From positions 211,907-275,906 of the forward strand of contig JAOQAG010000008.1 of the NCBI GenBank assembly GCA_025963715.1: 64,000 nucleotides of DNA, given 5' to 3'. Below, piece by piece: positions 9,196 through 18,190 of the stretch. The notes under the pieces are model-generated. The model worked only from the letters and a program-made list of their open reading frames with translations, did no database searches and was not told where the DNA came from. The translations under genes were made by a program, and so were the position numbers. This DNA is from Bacteroidota bacterium (lineage in GTDB: Bacteria; Bacteroidota; Bacteroidia; 2-12-FULL-35-15). How positions within the stretch are numbered: the first letter of the stretch is position 1; every line of letters begins with the position of its first letter.

Positions 9196-9489
9196 GTGAG
9201 AGTAATTTCGAAGAAAGTATTGAGGGAGTTTTGGGAAAAACATTCCGACAGTGAACAACAATTAAAAGCATGGTTTCGCGAGGCAGATACCAGCAAATGG
9301 AAATCACCAAAGGAAATCAAAAAGAAATACCCCGGTGCAAGCTTTCTGAATGATAACCGCGTAGTTTTTAATATTAAAGGAAATACGTACAGGATCATTG
9401 TAAGAATAAATTACGATTACCAGATGGTGTGGGTCCGGTTTGTAGGAACACATGCAGAATACGATAAAATTGACGCAACTAAAATTTAA
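9196..9489 (+). CDS. higB: HigB-type mRNA interferase toxin
   Basis: The 97-residue protein has the compact RelE/HigB fold: an N-terminal helix (VLREFWEKH), AWFREADTSKWKSPKEIKKKY, NDNRVVFNIKGNTYRIIVRI and the C-terminal WVRFVGTHAEYDKID, the signature tail of the HigB family. Such toxins cut mRNA on the ribosome. The gene starts at GTG 9196 behind an AGAAGG ribosome-binding site and lies 3 nt before the antitoxin gene, in the toxin-first order typical of hig loci. A palindromic operator sits in the promoter. No frameshift is seen, so the pair appears intact. Confidence 0.92.
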   Translation: MRVISKKVLREFWEKHSDSEQQLKAWFREADTSKWKSPKEIKKKYPGASFLNDNRVVFNIKGNTYRIIVRINYDYQMVWVRFVGTHAEYDKIDATKI

Positions 9490-9492
9490 GCC

Positions 9493-9870
9493 ATGACAAT
9501 CAAACCGATCAAAACAAAAAAAGATTATCAGAATGCTCTTGCAAGGCTGGAGCAAATTTTTGATGCAAAAAAAAATTCCGCCGAAGGCGATGAGTTGGAG
9601 ATTTTAGGAATCCTTATTGAGAAATACGAGGATGAACATTTTCCTGTTGATTTACCTGATCCGATCGAAGCGATCAAATTTCGTATGGAACAATTGGGTT
9701 ACAACCAAACTGATCTTGCAAAAGTAGTTGGGTTAAAAAGCCGTGCAAGCGAAATCCTGAATAAAAAAAGAAAGCTCACACTGGAAATGATCCGGTTGCT
9801 GCATGATAATTTGAAGATCCCAACAGATATATTGATTAAGGATTACATGATTAAGGATTATAAGATTTAG
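9493..9870 (+). CDS. higA: HigA-type antitoxin with HTH domain
   Basis: The 125-residue protein pairs with the upstream toxin. The N-terminal half is helical and acidic (LARLEQIF...AEGDELEILGILIEKYEDEHFPVD) and should contact the toxin. The C-terminal half is an XRE-type helix-turn-helix: IKFRMEQLGYNQTDLAKVVG, then SRASEILNKKRKLT, about residues 55-105. It should bind the AGTTCCC/GGGAACT palindrome upstream of higB and repress the operon. The last residues repeat DYMIKDYKI. A bidirectional hairpin terminator separates it from polA. Confidence 0.92.
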   Translation: MTIKPIKTKKDYQNALARLEQIFDAKKNSAEGDELEILGILIEKYEDEHFPVDLPDPIEAIKFRMEQLGYNQTDLAKVVGLKSRASEILNKKRKLTLEMIRLLHDNLKIPTDILIKDYMIKDYKI

Positions 9871-9915
9871 ATGTTGGACTGTGTGTAAAAGAAAAAAAGA
9901 ACTTTTAATTTGTAA

Positions 9916-9946
9916 AAAAGGAGAATCATTATATGATTCTCCTTTT
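9916..9946. terminator. Bidirectional terminator between higA and polA
   Basis: AAAAGGAGAATCAT and ATGATTCTCCTTTT form a perfect 14-bp stem with a 3-nt loop (TAT). A/T runs on both sides let it serve the convergent higBA and polA transcripts. Confidence 0.8.
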
Positions 9947-9981
9947 AGTTTTATAATACACAGTCAAACATCCAATATCCG

Positions 9982-12831
9982 CTAATGTGCTTCCAGCCAA
10001 TTATACCCCGTTCCCATTCCAATTTCCATTGGTACTTTTAAGGACGGAATTGCGTTTCGCATACGGTTGGAAACAATTCCCTTTACCACATCCACTTCTT
10101 CTTTCAACACATCAAACACCAACTCATCGTGCACCTGCAGTAACATTTTTGATTGCAGTTTTTGTTCAATAAAATCGTTGTGAATGTTGATCATTGCAAT
10201 CTTGATCATGTCGGCAGCACTCCCCTGGATGGGCGCATTGATAGCATTTCGCTCTGCATAACCTCGCACGGTATGATTCGGTGAATTAATATCACGCAGA
10301 TAACGCCTGCGTCCCATGATCGTTTCCACGTATCCTTTTTCTTTTGCCAGCTCAATACTTTCATCCATGTATGCTTTGATGCGCGGATATTTATCAAAAT
10401 AATTGGTGATGATCTCTGCGGCTTCCTTACGCGGAATGTTCAAGCGCTCGGAAAGTCCGAAAGCAGAAATCCCATAGATGATCCCAAAATTCACCATCTT
10501 CGCATTCCTGCGCTGATCGGAAGTTACTTCTTCCAAAGGCACATTGTATACTTTTGCTGCTGTAGCGGCGTGAATGTCCTGGCCGGATGCAAATGCTTCT
10601 ATCATTCCAACATCTCCGCTTAATTCAGCAATAATGCGCAATTCAATCTGCGAATAATCGGCAGACAACAAGATATAATTTTCATTGCGTGCCGTAAATG
10701 CTTTACGAATCTCGCGGCCACGCTCGGTGCGGATCGGGATGTTTTGCAGATTGGGATTATCCGAACTCAAGCGCCCCGTTACTGCTACCACCTGGTTGTA
10801 CGATGTATGAATGCGGCCGGTGCGTGGGTTTACCAGTTCGGGCAATGTATCCACATACGTATTTTTTAATTTCACTAATTCGCGGTAATCCAAAATTTTC
10901 CCAACGATATCATGCTTGCCAACCAGTTTCACCAATACTTCCTCACCGGTTGCATACTGACCGGTTTTTGTTTTTTTAGGTTTTTCAATGATCTGCAATT
11001 TTTCAAACAACACTTCTCCTACCTGTTTCGGTGATGAAACATTGAACGGCCCACCAGCCAATTGCTGAATTTCATTTTCCACCGTAGCAATGTCTGTTTG
11101 CAATGCCAGCGAAATATCTTTCAGCGCATTTTTATCCAGTGCAATGCCTTCTTTTTCCATCGCGGCAAGCACAGGAATCAGCGGAATCTCAATTTCTTCA
11201 AACAATTTGGTGATCTGTCCGTCGTGCAGCATCGGCTCAAATTTATCTTTTAATTGCAGCGTGATATCCGCATCTTCCGCAGCATATTCTTTAATATCTT
11301 CCAACGCTACATCGCGCATGGTCAGCTGATCTTTTCCTTTTTTTCCGATCAGCGCCTCAATCGATACCGGCGAATAGCCTAAATATGTTTCCGCCAGTAC
11401 ATTCATGTTGTGGCGCATTTCCGGCTGGATCAAAAAGTGCGCGATCATGGTATCAAACAATTTTCCTTTGATCTCCACACCGTACCATTTCAAAACAGAA
11501 AGATCGTATTTAATATTCTGCCCGATCTTCATGATCTTTTCGTTTTCAAACAATGGTTTGAATTCGTTCACGATCAGCTGTGCTTCATCATGATTAGCCG
11601 GAACCGGAACGTAATACGCTTCCCCGGTTTTAAATGCAAACGACATTCCTACCAACTCCACATTGTTGGCATCTAGTCCCGTGGTTTCCGTATCAAAGCA
11701 AATAGCTGGCTGCTGCGAAAGCTGCATAATCAGCTGTTCGCGGCTTTCTTTTGTTTCTGCAACATGGTAATTATGCGCGGTTTCTTTGATCGTTTTGTAT
11801 ACTTTTGGTGCTTCCACCACATCAATCTCCACTTCAACCGTAATTGTTGCTGCTCCTTCTCCAAACATATTTATTTGTGAAGCATCCTGTTTTTTCGCTT
11901 TCGCGGATGTTGATTTCGTTTTAGGAATGTCAGCCGTATTTGTAGTGATCGTTTCTCCCAGCACTTGTTCGGCCAGGCGACGGAATTCCAGCTCTGTAAA
12001 TAATTCGCGCAATGCTTCTTTATTCGGTTCGCCCATTTCCAAAGCATGCTCATCAAATTCTACCGGAACATCGCAAATGATGGTCGCCAGCCATTTCGAC
12101 TGGATTGCTTTTTCTTTGTTCTGTTCTACTTTTTCTTTTAATTTTCCTTTCAGCTTATCGGTATTTTCCAGTAAATTTTCAATGCTTCCAAAATCCTTGA
12201 TCAGTTGGATCGCTGTTTTTTCACCCACTCCCGGGATTCCCGGAATGTTGTCCACCTTATCGCCCATTAATCCAAGAATATCGATCAGCTGGCTGACATT
12301 TTCAATTTCCCATTTTTTACAAACTTCCGGAACACCCATGATCTCCACACCATTGCCCAAACGCGCCGGTTTGTAGATAAAAATATTTTCCGAAACTAAT
12401 TGCCCGTAATCCTTGTCGGGCGTCATCATATAAGTGGTATACCCTTCTTTCTCCGCCATTTTCGCCAACGTACCGATCACGTCATCCGCTTCATAGCCCG
12501 GTTTCCCGATCACCGGAATATGAAAACCTTCAATGATCCGGATGATATACGGAATTGCCAAACGCAGGTCGTCCGGCATCTCTTCACGATTGGCTTTGTA
12601 TTCGGTAAACTCCACGTGGCGCACGGTGGGCTCGGCTGTATCAAAAACAACGGCAATGTGCGTTGGTTTTTCTTTTTTCAATACTTCCAGCAATGTATTT
12701 GTAAAACCCAATACTGCGGATGTATTCAGTCCTTTTGAGTTAATGCGGTGGTTATTGGCAAACGCAAAATACGCGCGGTAGATCAATGCAAATGCATCGA
12801 GTAAAAACAATTTCTTTGGCTGGTCGCTCAT
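9982..12831 (-). CDS. polA: DNA polymerase I
   Basis: PolA removes primers and fills gaps in replication and repair. The 949-residue protein has all three domains. The 5' nuclease is residues 1 to about 300 (LLDAFALIYRAYFAF, EADDVIGTLA, LMGDKVDNIPGIPGVGEKTA). The 3'-5' proofreading exonuclease (about 365-545) keeps its acidic residues in CFDTETTGLD, IGQNIKYDLSVL and YAAEDADIT. The polymerase (about 570-949) has LLSADYSQIELRI, RRNAKMVNFGIIYG and the motif C QVHDELVFDV. A Thr/Lys-rich insert follows the first domain (about 300-365). The proofreading residues are intact, unlike in several Gram-positive PolAs. The gene stands alone between repeats and the hig locus. Confidence 0.98.
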   Translation of the reverse strand: MSDQPKKLFLLDAFALIYRAYFAFANNHRINSKGLNTSAVLGFTNTLLEVLKKEKPTHIAVVFDTAEPTVRHVEFTEYKANREEMPDDLRLAIPYIIRIIEGFHIPVIGKPGYEADDVIGTLAKMAEKEGYTTYMMTPDKDYGQLVSENIFIYKPARLGNGVEIMGVPEVCKKWEIENVSQLIDILGLMGDKVDNIPGIPGVGEKTAIQLIKDFGSIENLLENTDKLKGKLKEKVEQNKEKAIQSKWLATIICDVPVEFDEHALEMGEPNKEALRELFTELEFRRLAEQVLGETITTNTADIPKTKSTSAKAKKQDASQINMFGEGAATITVEVEIDVVEAPKVYKTIKETAHNYHVAETKESREQLIMQLSQQPAICFDTETTGLDANNVELVGMSFAFKTGEAYYVPVPANHDEAQLIVNEFKPLFENEKIMKIGQNIKYDLSVLKWYGVEIKGKLFDTMIAHFLIQPEMRHNMNVLAETYLGYSPVSIEALIGKKGKDQLTMRDVALEDIKEYAAEDADITLQLKDKFEPMLHDGQITKLFEEIEIPLIPVLAAMEKEGIALDKNALKDISLALQTDIATVENEIQQLAGGPFNVSSPKQVGEVLFEKLQIIEKPKKTKTGQYATGEEVLVKLVGKHDIVGKILDYRELVKLKNTYVDTLPELVNPRTGRIHTSYNQVVAVTGRLSSDNPNLQNIPIRTERGREIRKAFTARNENYILLSADYSQIELRIIAELSGDVGMIEAFASGQDIHAATAAKVYNVPLEEVTSDQRRNAKMVNFGIIYGISAFGLSERLNIPRKEAAEIITNYFDKYPRIKAYMDESIELAKEKGYVETIMGRRRYLRDINSPNHTVRGYAERNAINAPIQGSAADMIKIAMINIHNDFIEQKLQSKMLLQVHDELVFDVLKEEVDVVKGIVSNRMRNAIPSLKVPMEIGMGTGYNWLEAH

Positions 12832-13254
12832 GATTTTCTTTCTCTGAATTTAGAACTTAAAAATAACCGAAATTTTTCAGTTATCCGCGGTTTTTAGCCA
12901 CAGATTCACAGATTATTTGCTTGGAAGTTTACTGGCGTGCCCCCGCCCCCCTTTTCTACCACATAAGGCACAAAGAAGCACATAAGGCAAACAGTAACTT
13001 TCCAACGTGTAATTTTTAAACCACAAAAGAAAACAAAAGATATGGAGTGTTAAACTGTGTGTAAATATACATTGGTATGTCACAGCTTGTCTTTTGATTC
13101 TTTTGTTTTCTTTTGTGGTTCTTTTTATACCCCAGCCTTATGTGCTTCTTTGTGCCTTATGTGGTGGAATTTTGCTTTTTAATTTTGTTTTTCAATCAAA
13201 AAAAATCCCGGCCTGCAAATGCAAACCGGGATCTTTAAAAATTTCAGTAAAAAA
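12832..13254. repeat. Gene-free stretch with a nested inverted repeat
   Basis: Two perfect inverted repeat pairs are nested. The outer 31-bp arms are at 12958-12988 and 13135-13165 (beginning ACCACATAAGGCACAAAGAA). The inner 21-bp arms are at 13020-13040 and 13099-13119 (beginning ACCACAAAAGAAAACAAAAG). A single copy of another repeat, AGCCACAGATTCACAGAT, is at 12896-12913. The same three motifs recur near 40.5, 51.4 and 55.2 kb. No gene is seen. Confidence 0.8.
13198..13232 (-). terminator. Terminator of the 13.3-kb exported protein gene
   Basis: Read on the minus strand, GATCCCGG and CCGGGAT flank a TGCATTTGCA core and are followed by eight Ts. It lies about 20 nt past the stop codon. Confidence 0.8.
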
Positions 13255-13821
13255 CTAGTTCGATGCTTTTTTGTTGTACGCATCCACTACTTCCACAATG
13301 TTTTCGTAATCGTATTTTTTTTCTTCCAATGCTTTTACAATTTCCTGGTTATCAGACATCGCATCGGTCATTTGTTTTTTGAATTTGCTGGATTTTACTT
13401 TTACAAATTCACCGCCCGCTTTTTCCATGTAATAATCCGATTTTACTTTGATCTCATTCATTTGCAACACTTCCACCTGTGCTTCATATAAATTTACAGT
13501 TCCTTTCGACAGGCGTTTTACAAATACCTGATCGCCGTCAATGTTGCGGGAAACAAAGGTGATCCCATCCACACAGTATTCCTTGATCTTAGCCGGAGAA
13601 AACGTTTTGATCTCCGATCCTTCTTTTTTACGGTACGATGCTTTTGTGAAATTATCGAACTCGTGCTTCATGTTTGTTTTGATCTCTCCCTTCAATGAAT
13701 CGCCATTCAGCATGATCACATAACCCGGAAGATATTTTACCTGTGCGGTTGCACTGGTATTAAAAGCCATAACTGCAGCTACCACCACTACAGTTATAGA
13801 GAAAATATTTTTGATTTTCAT
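13255..13821 (-). CDS. Exported protein of unknown function
   Basis: The 188-residue protein begins with a clear signal peptide (MKIKNIFSITVVVVAAVM, cleavage after ATAQ). After it come KYLPGYVIMLNGDSLKGEI and a series of short beta strands, then a charged helical tail (EKKYDYENIVEVVDAYNKKASN). The 'NGDSLKGEI' opening is common in uncharacterised secreted Bacteroidetes proteins; I do not recognise a catalytic motif. It is probably periplasmic or outer-membrane associated. It is a single-gene unit with its own hairpin terminator, divergent from the L,D-transpeptidase gene. Confidence 0.75.
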   Translation of the reverse strand: MKIKNIFSITVVVVAAVMAFNTSATAQVKYLPGYVIMLNGDSLKGEIKTNMKHEFDNFTKASYRKKEGSEIKTFSPAKIKEYCVDGITFVSRNIDGDQVFVKRLSKGTVNLYEAQVEVLQMNEIKVKSDYYMEKAGGEFVKVKSSKFKKQMTDAMSDNQEIVKALEEKKYDYENIVEVVDAYNKKASN

Positions 13822-14025
13822 TAAATCTGGTTTTATCGTTTATTTTGCGAAAGCCCAAATTAAAAGGAAATATTTTACATAAAGAACAGCTCGTTAAAAA
13901 CTCCGCCCAATTGTTAATAACTTGTTAATTACCGGGAGTCGTTTTAGGGCTCATTCACCTCAAATTGCCAATTTTACTGGAAAACCCATTTAATTCTAAT
14001 TTAGTAAATTTGTACAAACTATTAC

Positions 14026-15693
14026 TTGACGCGCTTGAGACGTTACTACCTTTTTATTTTACCCGCTATTTTCCTTTGTGTTACTTCCTGCAATAAATGT
14101 GCAGGCGATAAACAAGCTGTTGTGCTCGTTGACAAACCCGAACTTGTAAACCAGGAGGTCACAAAATTACTGACTGAAAAATTAAGTGATGTTGATACTT
14201 CCAAATCATTGGTAATCGATAAGGATACGCTGGTGGCAAAAAAATTCCTGCTTGATTTTTACACGAAAAACAAGTTCGCGGTAAGCTGGACGGATAAAGG
14301 GAAACTGACCAAACAAGGCGATACGTTATTTTCTATTTTAAAAAATGCGGATGAATTTGGATTGATCGCGGAAGATTATCATTTTTCAAAAATCGATCAA
14401 TTATTAAAAACGGAACAAGACAGTACCACTCATAAATTTGACGCCGTTAAATTATTGAATGCCGATCTGTTACTTACCGACGCTATTTTTAAATTTACCG
14501 TACACGCCAGCAAAGGCCGTTTCAATCCGGATAGCTTAACGCTGGAATGGCATCCCGAAAAGCTGGATACTGACCTGGTGGTGCTCGTTAATATAGCGAT
14601 CCATCAAAACAGGCTGCGGCAACTGATCAATTCGCTGGAACCCAAAAATGAACAATACCAGAATTTAAAACTGTCGTTAAAAAATTATAAGAACGAATTT
14701 AAAACCGTTCACTGGGATAGCCTTGCCAGCCGCGAATCTGATTCGACCACCTTTACTGCGCGCTTAACAAAACGCCTGATCGCGAGCCACGATTATTTTA
14801 ACGATACTACGCACAACGATTCCATCAAACTGTTCAAGTCGGTCAAAAATTTCCAATGCAAACACAACCTGGTGGAAGACGGAAAGATCGGCAAGCTTAC
14901 ATTTAAAGCATTACAGCAGACAAAAGAAGATGTGATCCACCAGATCGAGATGAACATGGAACGCTGGCGCTGGCGCGATGCACCTGCCGACAAACAATAT
15001 GTGTGGGTAAACATTCCGAAATTCGAGATGCATGTAACAGAAGATGATACACTGGTAATGCGCTCCCGCGTGATCATCGGGGAACCGGAAAAACAAACGC
15101 CACTGTTAAAAAGCACGATCACCAACTTTTTAATTTATCCCTACTGGACTGTTCCGTTTAGCATTGCTACCAAAGAATTATTACCGATCTTAAAAAGAGA
15201 TACGGCGTATTTACGCAAGAAAAATTTTGAAGTGCTGGACGGAAACAACATGGTGGTGGATCCGCAAACGATCAATTGGAAGCGGTATTCCAAAACTTAT
15301 TTTCCGTGGAAATTGCGCCAGAAAACAGGCGATGATAATTCGCTGGGAATTTTAAAATTCAATTTTAATAATAAGTATGGCGTGTACATGCACGATACGG
15401 ATAATCACCGCTTATTTGGCCGCGAGATGCGCGCACTCAGCCATGGTTGTGTACGTTTGGAAAAGTTCATCGACTTTGCTTCTTTCCTGATCCGCGACGA
15501 CAGCGTGAAATATCCGAAAGATTCGCTAATGCTGGATCTCTTACAGGAAAAACAAAAGTATGTGTACATCAAACATCCGATCACGATCTACATTAATTAT
15601 TACACGGTGGAAGCCGACGCATATCATGAGCTGCATTTTTTTAATGATGTGTATGAGCGTGACGAAAAGATGTTAAAAGCGTTATACAGATAA
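14026..15693 (+). CDS. L,D-transpeptidase lipoprotein (YcbB-like)
   Basis: The enzyme crosslinks peptidoglycan stem peptides or attaches proteins to them, using a catalytic cysteine in the periplasm. The 555-residue product opens with a lipoprotein signal (YYLFILPAIFLCVTSC), followed by a long helical region and a peptidoglycan-binding domain (FKSVKNFQCKHNLVEDGKIG, about residues 270-300). The YkuD catalytic domain starts at VWVNIPKFEMHV and holds GVYMHDTDNHRLF and the active site SHGCVR near residue 475. The start is TTG 14026 or TTG 14035; both are downstream of a TAAATTTG element at 14005-14012. The large insert and N-terminal region match YcbB-type enzymes rather than the small ErfK type. 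It is followed 11 nt later by a small exported protein. Confidence 0.92.
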   Translation: MTRLRRYYLFILPAIFLCVTSCNKCAGDKQAVVLVDKPELVNQEVTKLLTEKLSDVDTSKSLVIDKDTLVAKKFLLDFYTKNKFAVSWTDKGKLTKQGDTLFSILKNADEFGLIAEDYHFSKIDQLLKTEQDSTTHKFDAVKLLNADLLLTDAIFKFTVHASKGRFNPDSLTLEWHPEKLDTDLVVLVNIAIHQNRLRQLINSLEPKNEQYQNLKLSLKNYKNEFKTVHWDSLASRESDSTTFTARLTKRLIASHDYFNDTTHNDSIKLFKSVKNFQCKHNLVEDGKIGKLTFKALQQTKEDVIHQIEMNMERWRWRDAPADKQYVWVNIPKFEMHVTEDDTLVMRSRVIIGEPEKQTPLLKSTITNFLIYPYWTVPFSIATKELLPILKRDTAYLRKKNFEVLDGNNMVVDPQTINWKRYSKTYFPWKLRQKTGDDNSLGILKFNFNNKYGVYMHDTDNHRLFGREMRALSHGCVRLEKFIDFASFLIRDDSVKYPKDSLMLDLLQEKQKYVYIKHPITIYINYYTVEADAYHELHFFNDVYERDEKMLKALYR

Positions 15694-15704
15694 AACATCA
15701 TTCT

Positions 15705-16133
15705 ATGAAAACTTTTGCCACCATTATTCTCCTCTTTACTTTTGCTACGGTGTATTCACAAAAAAGTGGCGGAACGGGAACAATAAAAGTTAAAAAATCG
15801 GGATGCGACAACATCTTTTTAGGGATTTGCATCTTTGATAAAGTGAAAGATACGTTAACCTTTGATCAGCTGCATGCTGCAGCAGGACTTTTTGCAAGAA
15901 CAAAAAATTGCGATCAGAATGTTACGTATAAGATCAATTCTTATGGGATTTCGATCAACGGCGACACACTAGAAATGATCACCGGGCCGGTGTATAATTT
16001 CGGCATTATTCCTCCTTCCAAAGTGTATAGAAAAATTACGATCAGCAATTGTAGTGTTGAAGTTAAAGCGCAGGGACTTCCGGCAAAAACGGTGATTATA
16101 CCGTTATGGAAATTTTACATTCGTCCCGAATAA
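15705..16133 (+). CDS. Small exported protein of unknown function
   Basis: The 142-residue protein has a signal peptide (MKTFATIILLFTFATVYSQ). The mature part has several cysteines (SGCDNIFLGICIF, KNCDQN, SNCSVEV) that may form disulfides, and alternating beta-strand-like segments. It starts 11 nt after the L,D-transpeptidase stop, so it is probably in the same transcript and may act in the same compartment. No family recognised. It is convergent with hflX, with 5 nt between the stops. Confidence 0.7.
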   Translation: MKTFATIILLFTFATVYSQKSGGTGTIKVKKSGCDNIFLGICIFDKVKDTLTFDQLHAAAGLFARTKNCDQNVTYKINSYGISINGDTLEMITGPVYNFGIIPPSKVYRKITISNCSVEVKAQGLPAKTVIIPLWKFYIRPE

Positions 16134-16138
16134 TAAGA

Positions 16139-17341
16139 TCAATAAAGAAAATTATTATACGGATACCGTTTCTGATGCAGGTCTTTAATCCTGTCATACA
16201 GCAGCTTCCGGAACTCATCGAGGTTTTGTTTGTTAGCTGCAGAAATAAAAATACATTCGGCATGTAATTTATTCATCCAGGTTTTGCGAAGATCTTCTAA
16301 ACTTAAATTTCTTTTAGTAACAGGCGTTAAATCGTCCGCTTCTTTTTCATCAAATGTAAACGCGTCGATCTTATTAAATACCAGCAATACCGGCTTATCC
16401 GAAGCGCCAATATCCGTAAGCGTTTGTGTCACCACATCGATCTGGTCTTCAAAACCGGAGTGTGAAATATCCACTACGTGTATTAAAATATCGGCTTCAC
16501 GCACTTCATCCAGCGTGGATTTAAAGGATTCAATTAAGTTGGTAGGCAGCTTGCGGATAAATCCAACTGTATCGGAAAGTAAAAAAGGCAAATTTTCGAT
16601 CACCACTTTTCTTACAGTTGTATCCAGTGTCGCGAATAATTTATTTTCGGCAAACACTTCACTTTTGCTGAGTAAATTCATGATTGTGGATTTTCCCACA
16701 TTGGTATAACCAACCAGCGCTACGCGGATCATTTCGCCGCGACTTTTGCGTTGCGTTTCCATTTGTTTGTCGATCAGCGTTAGCTTTTCTTTCAGCAATG
16801 AAATACGATCGCGCACAATCCTTCTATCCGTTTCAATCTCTTTTTCACCGGCACCTTTCATCCCGATCCCGCCCTTTACACGGTCCAGGTGATCCCACAT
16901 TTTGGTTAAGCGCGGTAGCAAATATTGGTATTGCGCCAACTCTACCTGCGTTTTTGCATGCGCTGTGCGGGCACGGGCTGCAAAAATATCAAGGATCAGC
17001 GTGGTGCGATCCAGCACTTTTACTTTTTGTTTGGGATCAACTTTTATTTCTTTCTCCAGGTTCCGTTGTTGCGCAGGCGTAAGCTCATCGTCAAAAATAA
17101 CAATGTCGACGGCATGTTCTTTTACATATGCTTTGATCTCGTTTAATTTTCCGGACCCTACAAATATCCGTGAATCCGGATGCTCCAGCCGTTGTGTATA
17201 GCGCTTTAAAATCTGCGCTCCGGCGGTATCAGCTAAAAATTCAAGCTCATCAAGGTATTCCCTGACCTTCTCTTCATCCTGGCTCCTGTTGATCAATCCT
17301 ACCAATACGGCAGTTTCCTGTTTCTTCGCGGTCTCAAACAC
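16139..17341 (-). CDS. hflX: Ribosome-associated GTPase HflX
   Basis: HflX splits stalled or stress-inactivated 70S ribosomes using GTP. The 400-residue protein has the HflX N-terminal domain (VGSGKLNEIKAYV, IFDDELTPAQQRNLE), the helical linker with ARARTAHAKTQVELAQYQY and the GGIGMKGAGEKEIETDRR motif, then the G domain: VGYTNVGKST (G1), DTVGFIRKLP (G3) and NKIDAF (G4). It begins with GTG at 17341. The C-terminal extension is short. It lies between convergent and co-directional genes with no obvious functional link. Confidence 0.96.
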   Translation of the reverse strand: MFETAKKQETAVLVGLINRSQDEEKVREYLDELEFLADTAGAQILKRYTQRLEHPDSRIFVGSGKLNEIKAYVKEHAVDIVIFDDELTPAQQRNLEKEIKVDPKQKVKVLDRTTLILDIFAARARTAHAKTQVELAQYQYLLPRLTKMWDHLDRVKGGIGMKGAGEKEIETDRRIVRDRISLLKEKLTLIDKQMETQRKSRGEMIRVALVGYTNVGKSTIMNLLSKSEVFAENKLFATLDTTVRKVVIENLPFLLSDTVGFIRKLPTNLIESFKSTLDEVREADILIHVVDISHSGFEDQIDVVTQTLTDIGASDKPVLLVFNKIDAFTFDEKEADDLTPVTKRNLSLEDLRKTWMNKLHAECIFISAANKQNLDEFRKLLYDRIKDLHQKRYPYNNFLY

Positions 17342-17381
17342 TGTTCGTTCTATTTCTAGTTTTATATTAAATAACGCCGGA

Positions 17382-18023
17382 TTATTTTTTCAGCGTTTGG
17401 ATGTATCCTACTACTGCACCAATCTGCTCATCGCTTAACTGTCCTGCAAATGCAGGCATTGTAGTTTTTCCATTTTTCACGATCTCTAATTTTGTATTCG
17501 CATCCATTGCGCTTACCGATAAGTCCGATGCTCCCAGCACACCTGCTTTTCCATCATCGCCATGGCATTTCGCGCAATTAGCTGAATATATTTGTTGACC
17601 ATCGGCAGATAATCCATCAGCTGGTTTCGCTACATTATCATTAGTTGTTGTTGGATGTAATCTTTGTTTATAGCTCACTTCACCTAATCCAAAAGCTGCT
17701 ACGATCATTATAAAAGCAAGGAGCGCCAACATTTTGTTTTGCTTTTTGAATCCTACCACCGCTATTGGAATGGAAGCCAGAACAACCACTATTTTTATGA
17801 TAAGCAGCGAGCTTACTACATCAATCTTTATCAATGGTATCAGTAAATAAATACCCGTGGCAAGGAATAAAAAACTCACGATCATTTCAGGAACTTTTAC
17901 TGATTTTGTAAATTTTATCAGTTGTTCTTTTTTATCTGTTAACAATAAGAATGTCTTGATCAGGTAAATCAGTAAAAAAAGTGTTACTACTGCAAAGTGT
18001 GTATAAAGTATTGCTCTTTCCAT
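17382..18023 (-). CDS. Membrane-anchored cytochrome c with N-terminal SirB-like region
   Basis: The 213-residue protein has four hydrophobic helices in its N-terminal half (ILYTHFAVVTLFLLIYLIKT..., MIVSFLFLATGIYLL, LIIKIVVVLASIPIAVVGF, LALLAFIMIVAAFGL), resembling the SirB family. A C-terminal class I cytochrome c domain follows, with the haem site CAKCH and a distal methionine in TTMPAF. The haem domain should face the periplasm. The fusion suggests electron transfer tied to a membrane module, but the partner is unknown. The ATG at 18023 (MERAILYTHF) was preferred to an upstream in-frame start that would add a second hydrophobic stretch. Confidence 0.82.
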   Translation of the reverse strand: MERAILYTHFAVVTLFLLIYLIKTFLLLTDKKEQLIKFTKSVKVPEMIVSFLFLATGIYLLIPLIKIDVVSSLLIIKIVVVLASIPIAVVGFKKQNKMLALLAFIMIVAAFGLGEVSYKQRLHPTTTNDNVAKPADGLSADGQQIYSANCAKCHGDDGKAGVLGASDLSVSAMDANTKLEIVKNGKTTMPAFAGQLSDEQIGAVVGYIQTLKK

Positions 18024-18190
18024 GGCTAAGGTTGTTTTTTGTCCATTCAAAAGTAATAAAAATCCGGCGAATTTACCGCTCATCCGTTTTTAAACGTTTA
18101 TTCGTTTAAAATGCTATTTTTGTTAGGCTTAAAATTCAGATAAAATGTCGTGCCACAGGAGCTAAAATGTGGCGGCAACCAACAGGAACT

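Noticed and set aside
9196-9870. Phage or plasmid island around higBA
   Set aside because: Only the toxin and antitoxin genes are present; no integrase, replication gene or attachment site is visible.
12400-12738. Long plus-strand open frames opposite polA
   Set aside because: They lie entirely within the clear polA reading frame and show no signature of their own.
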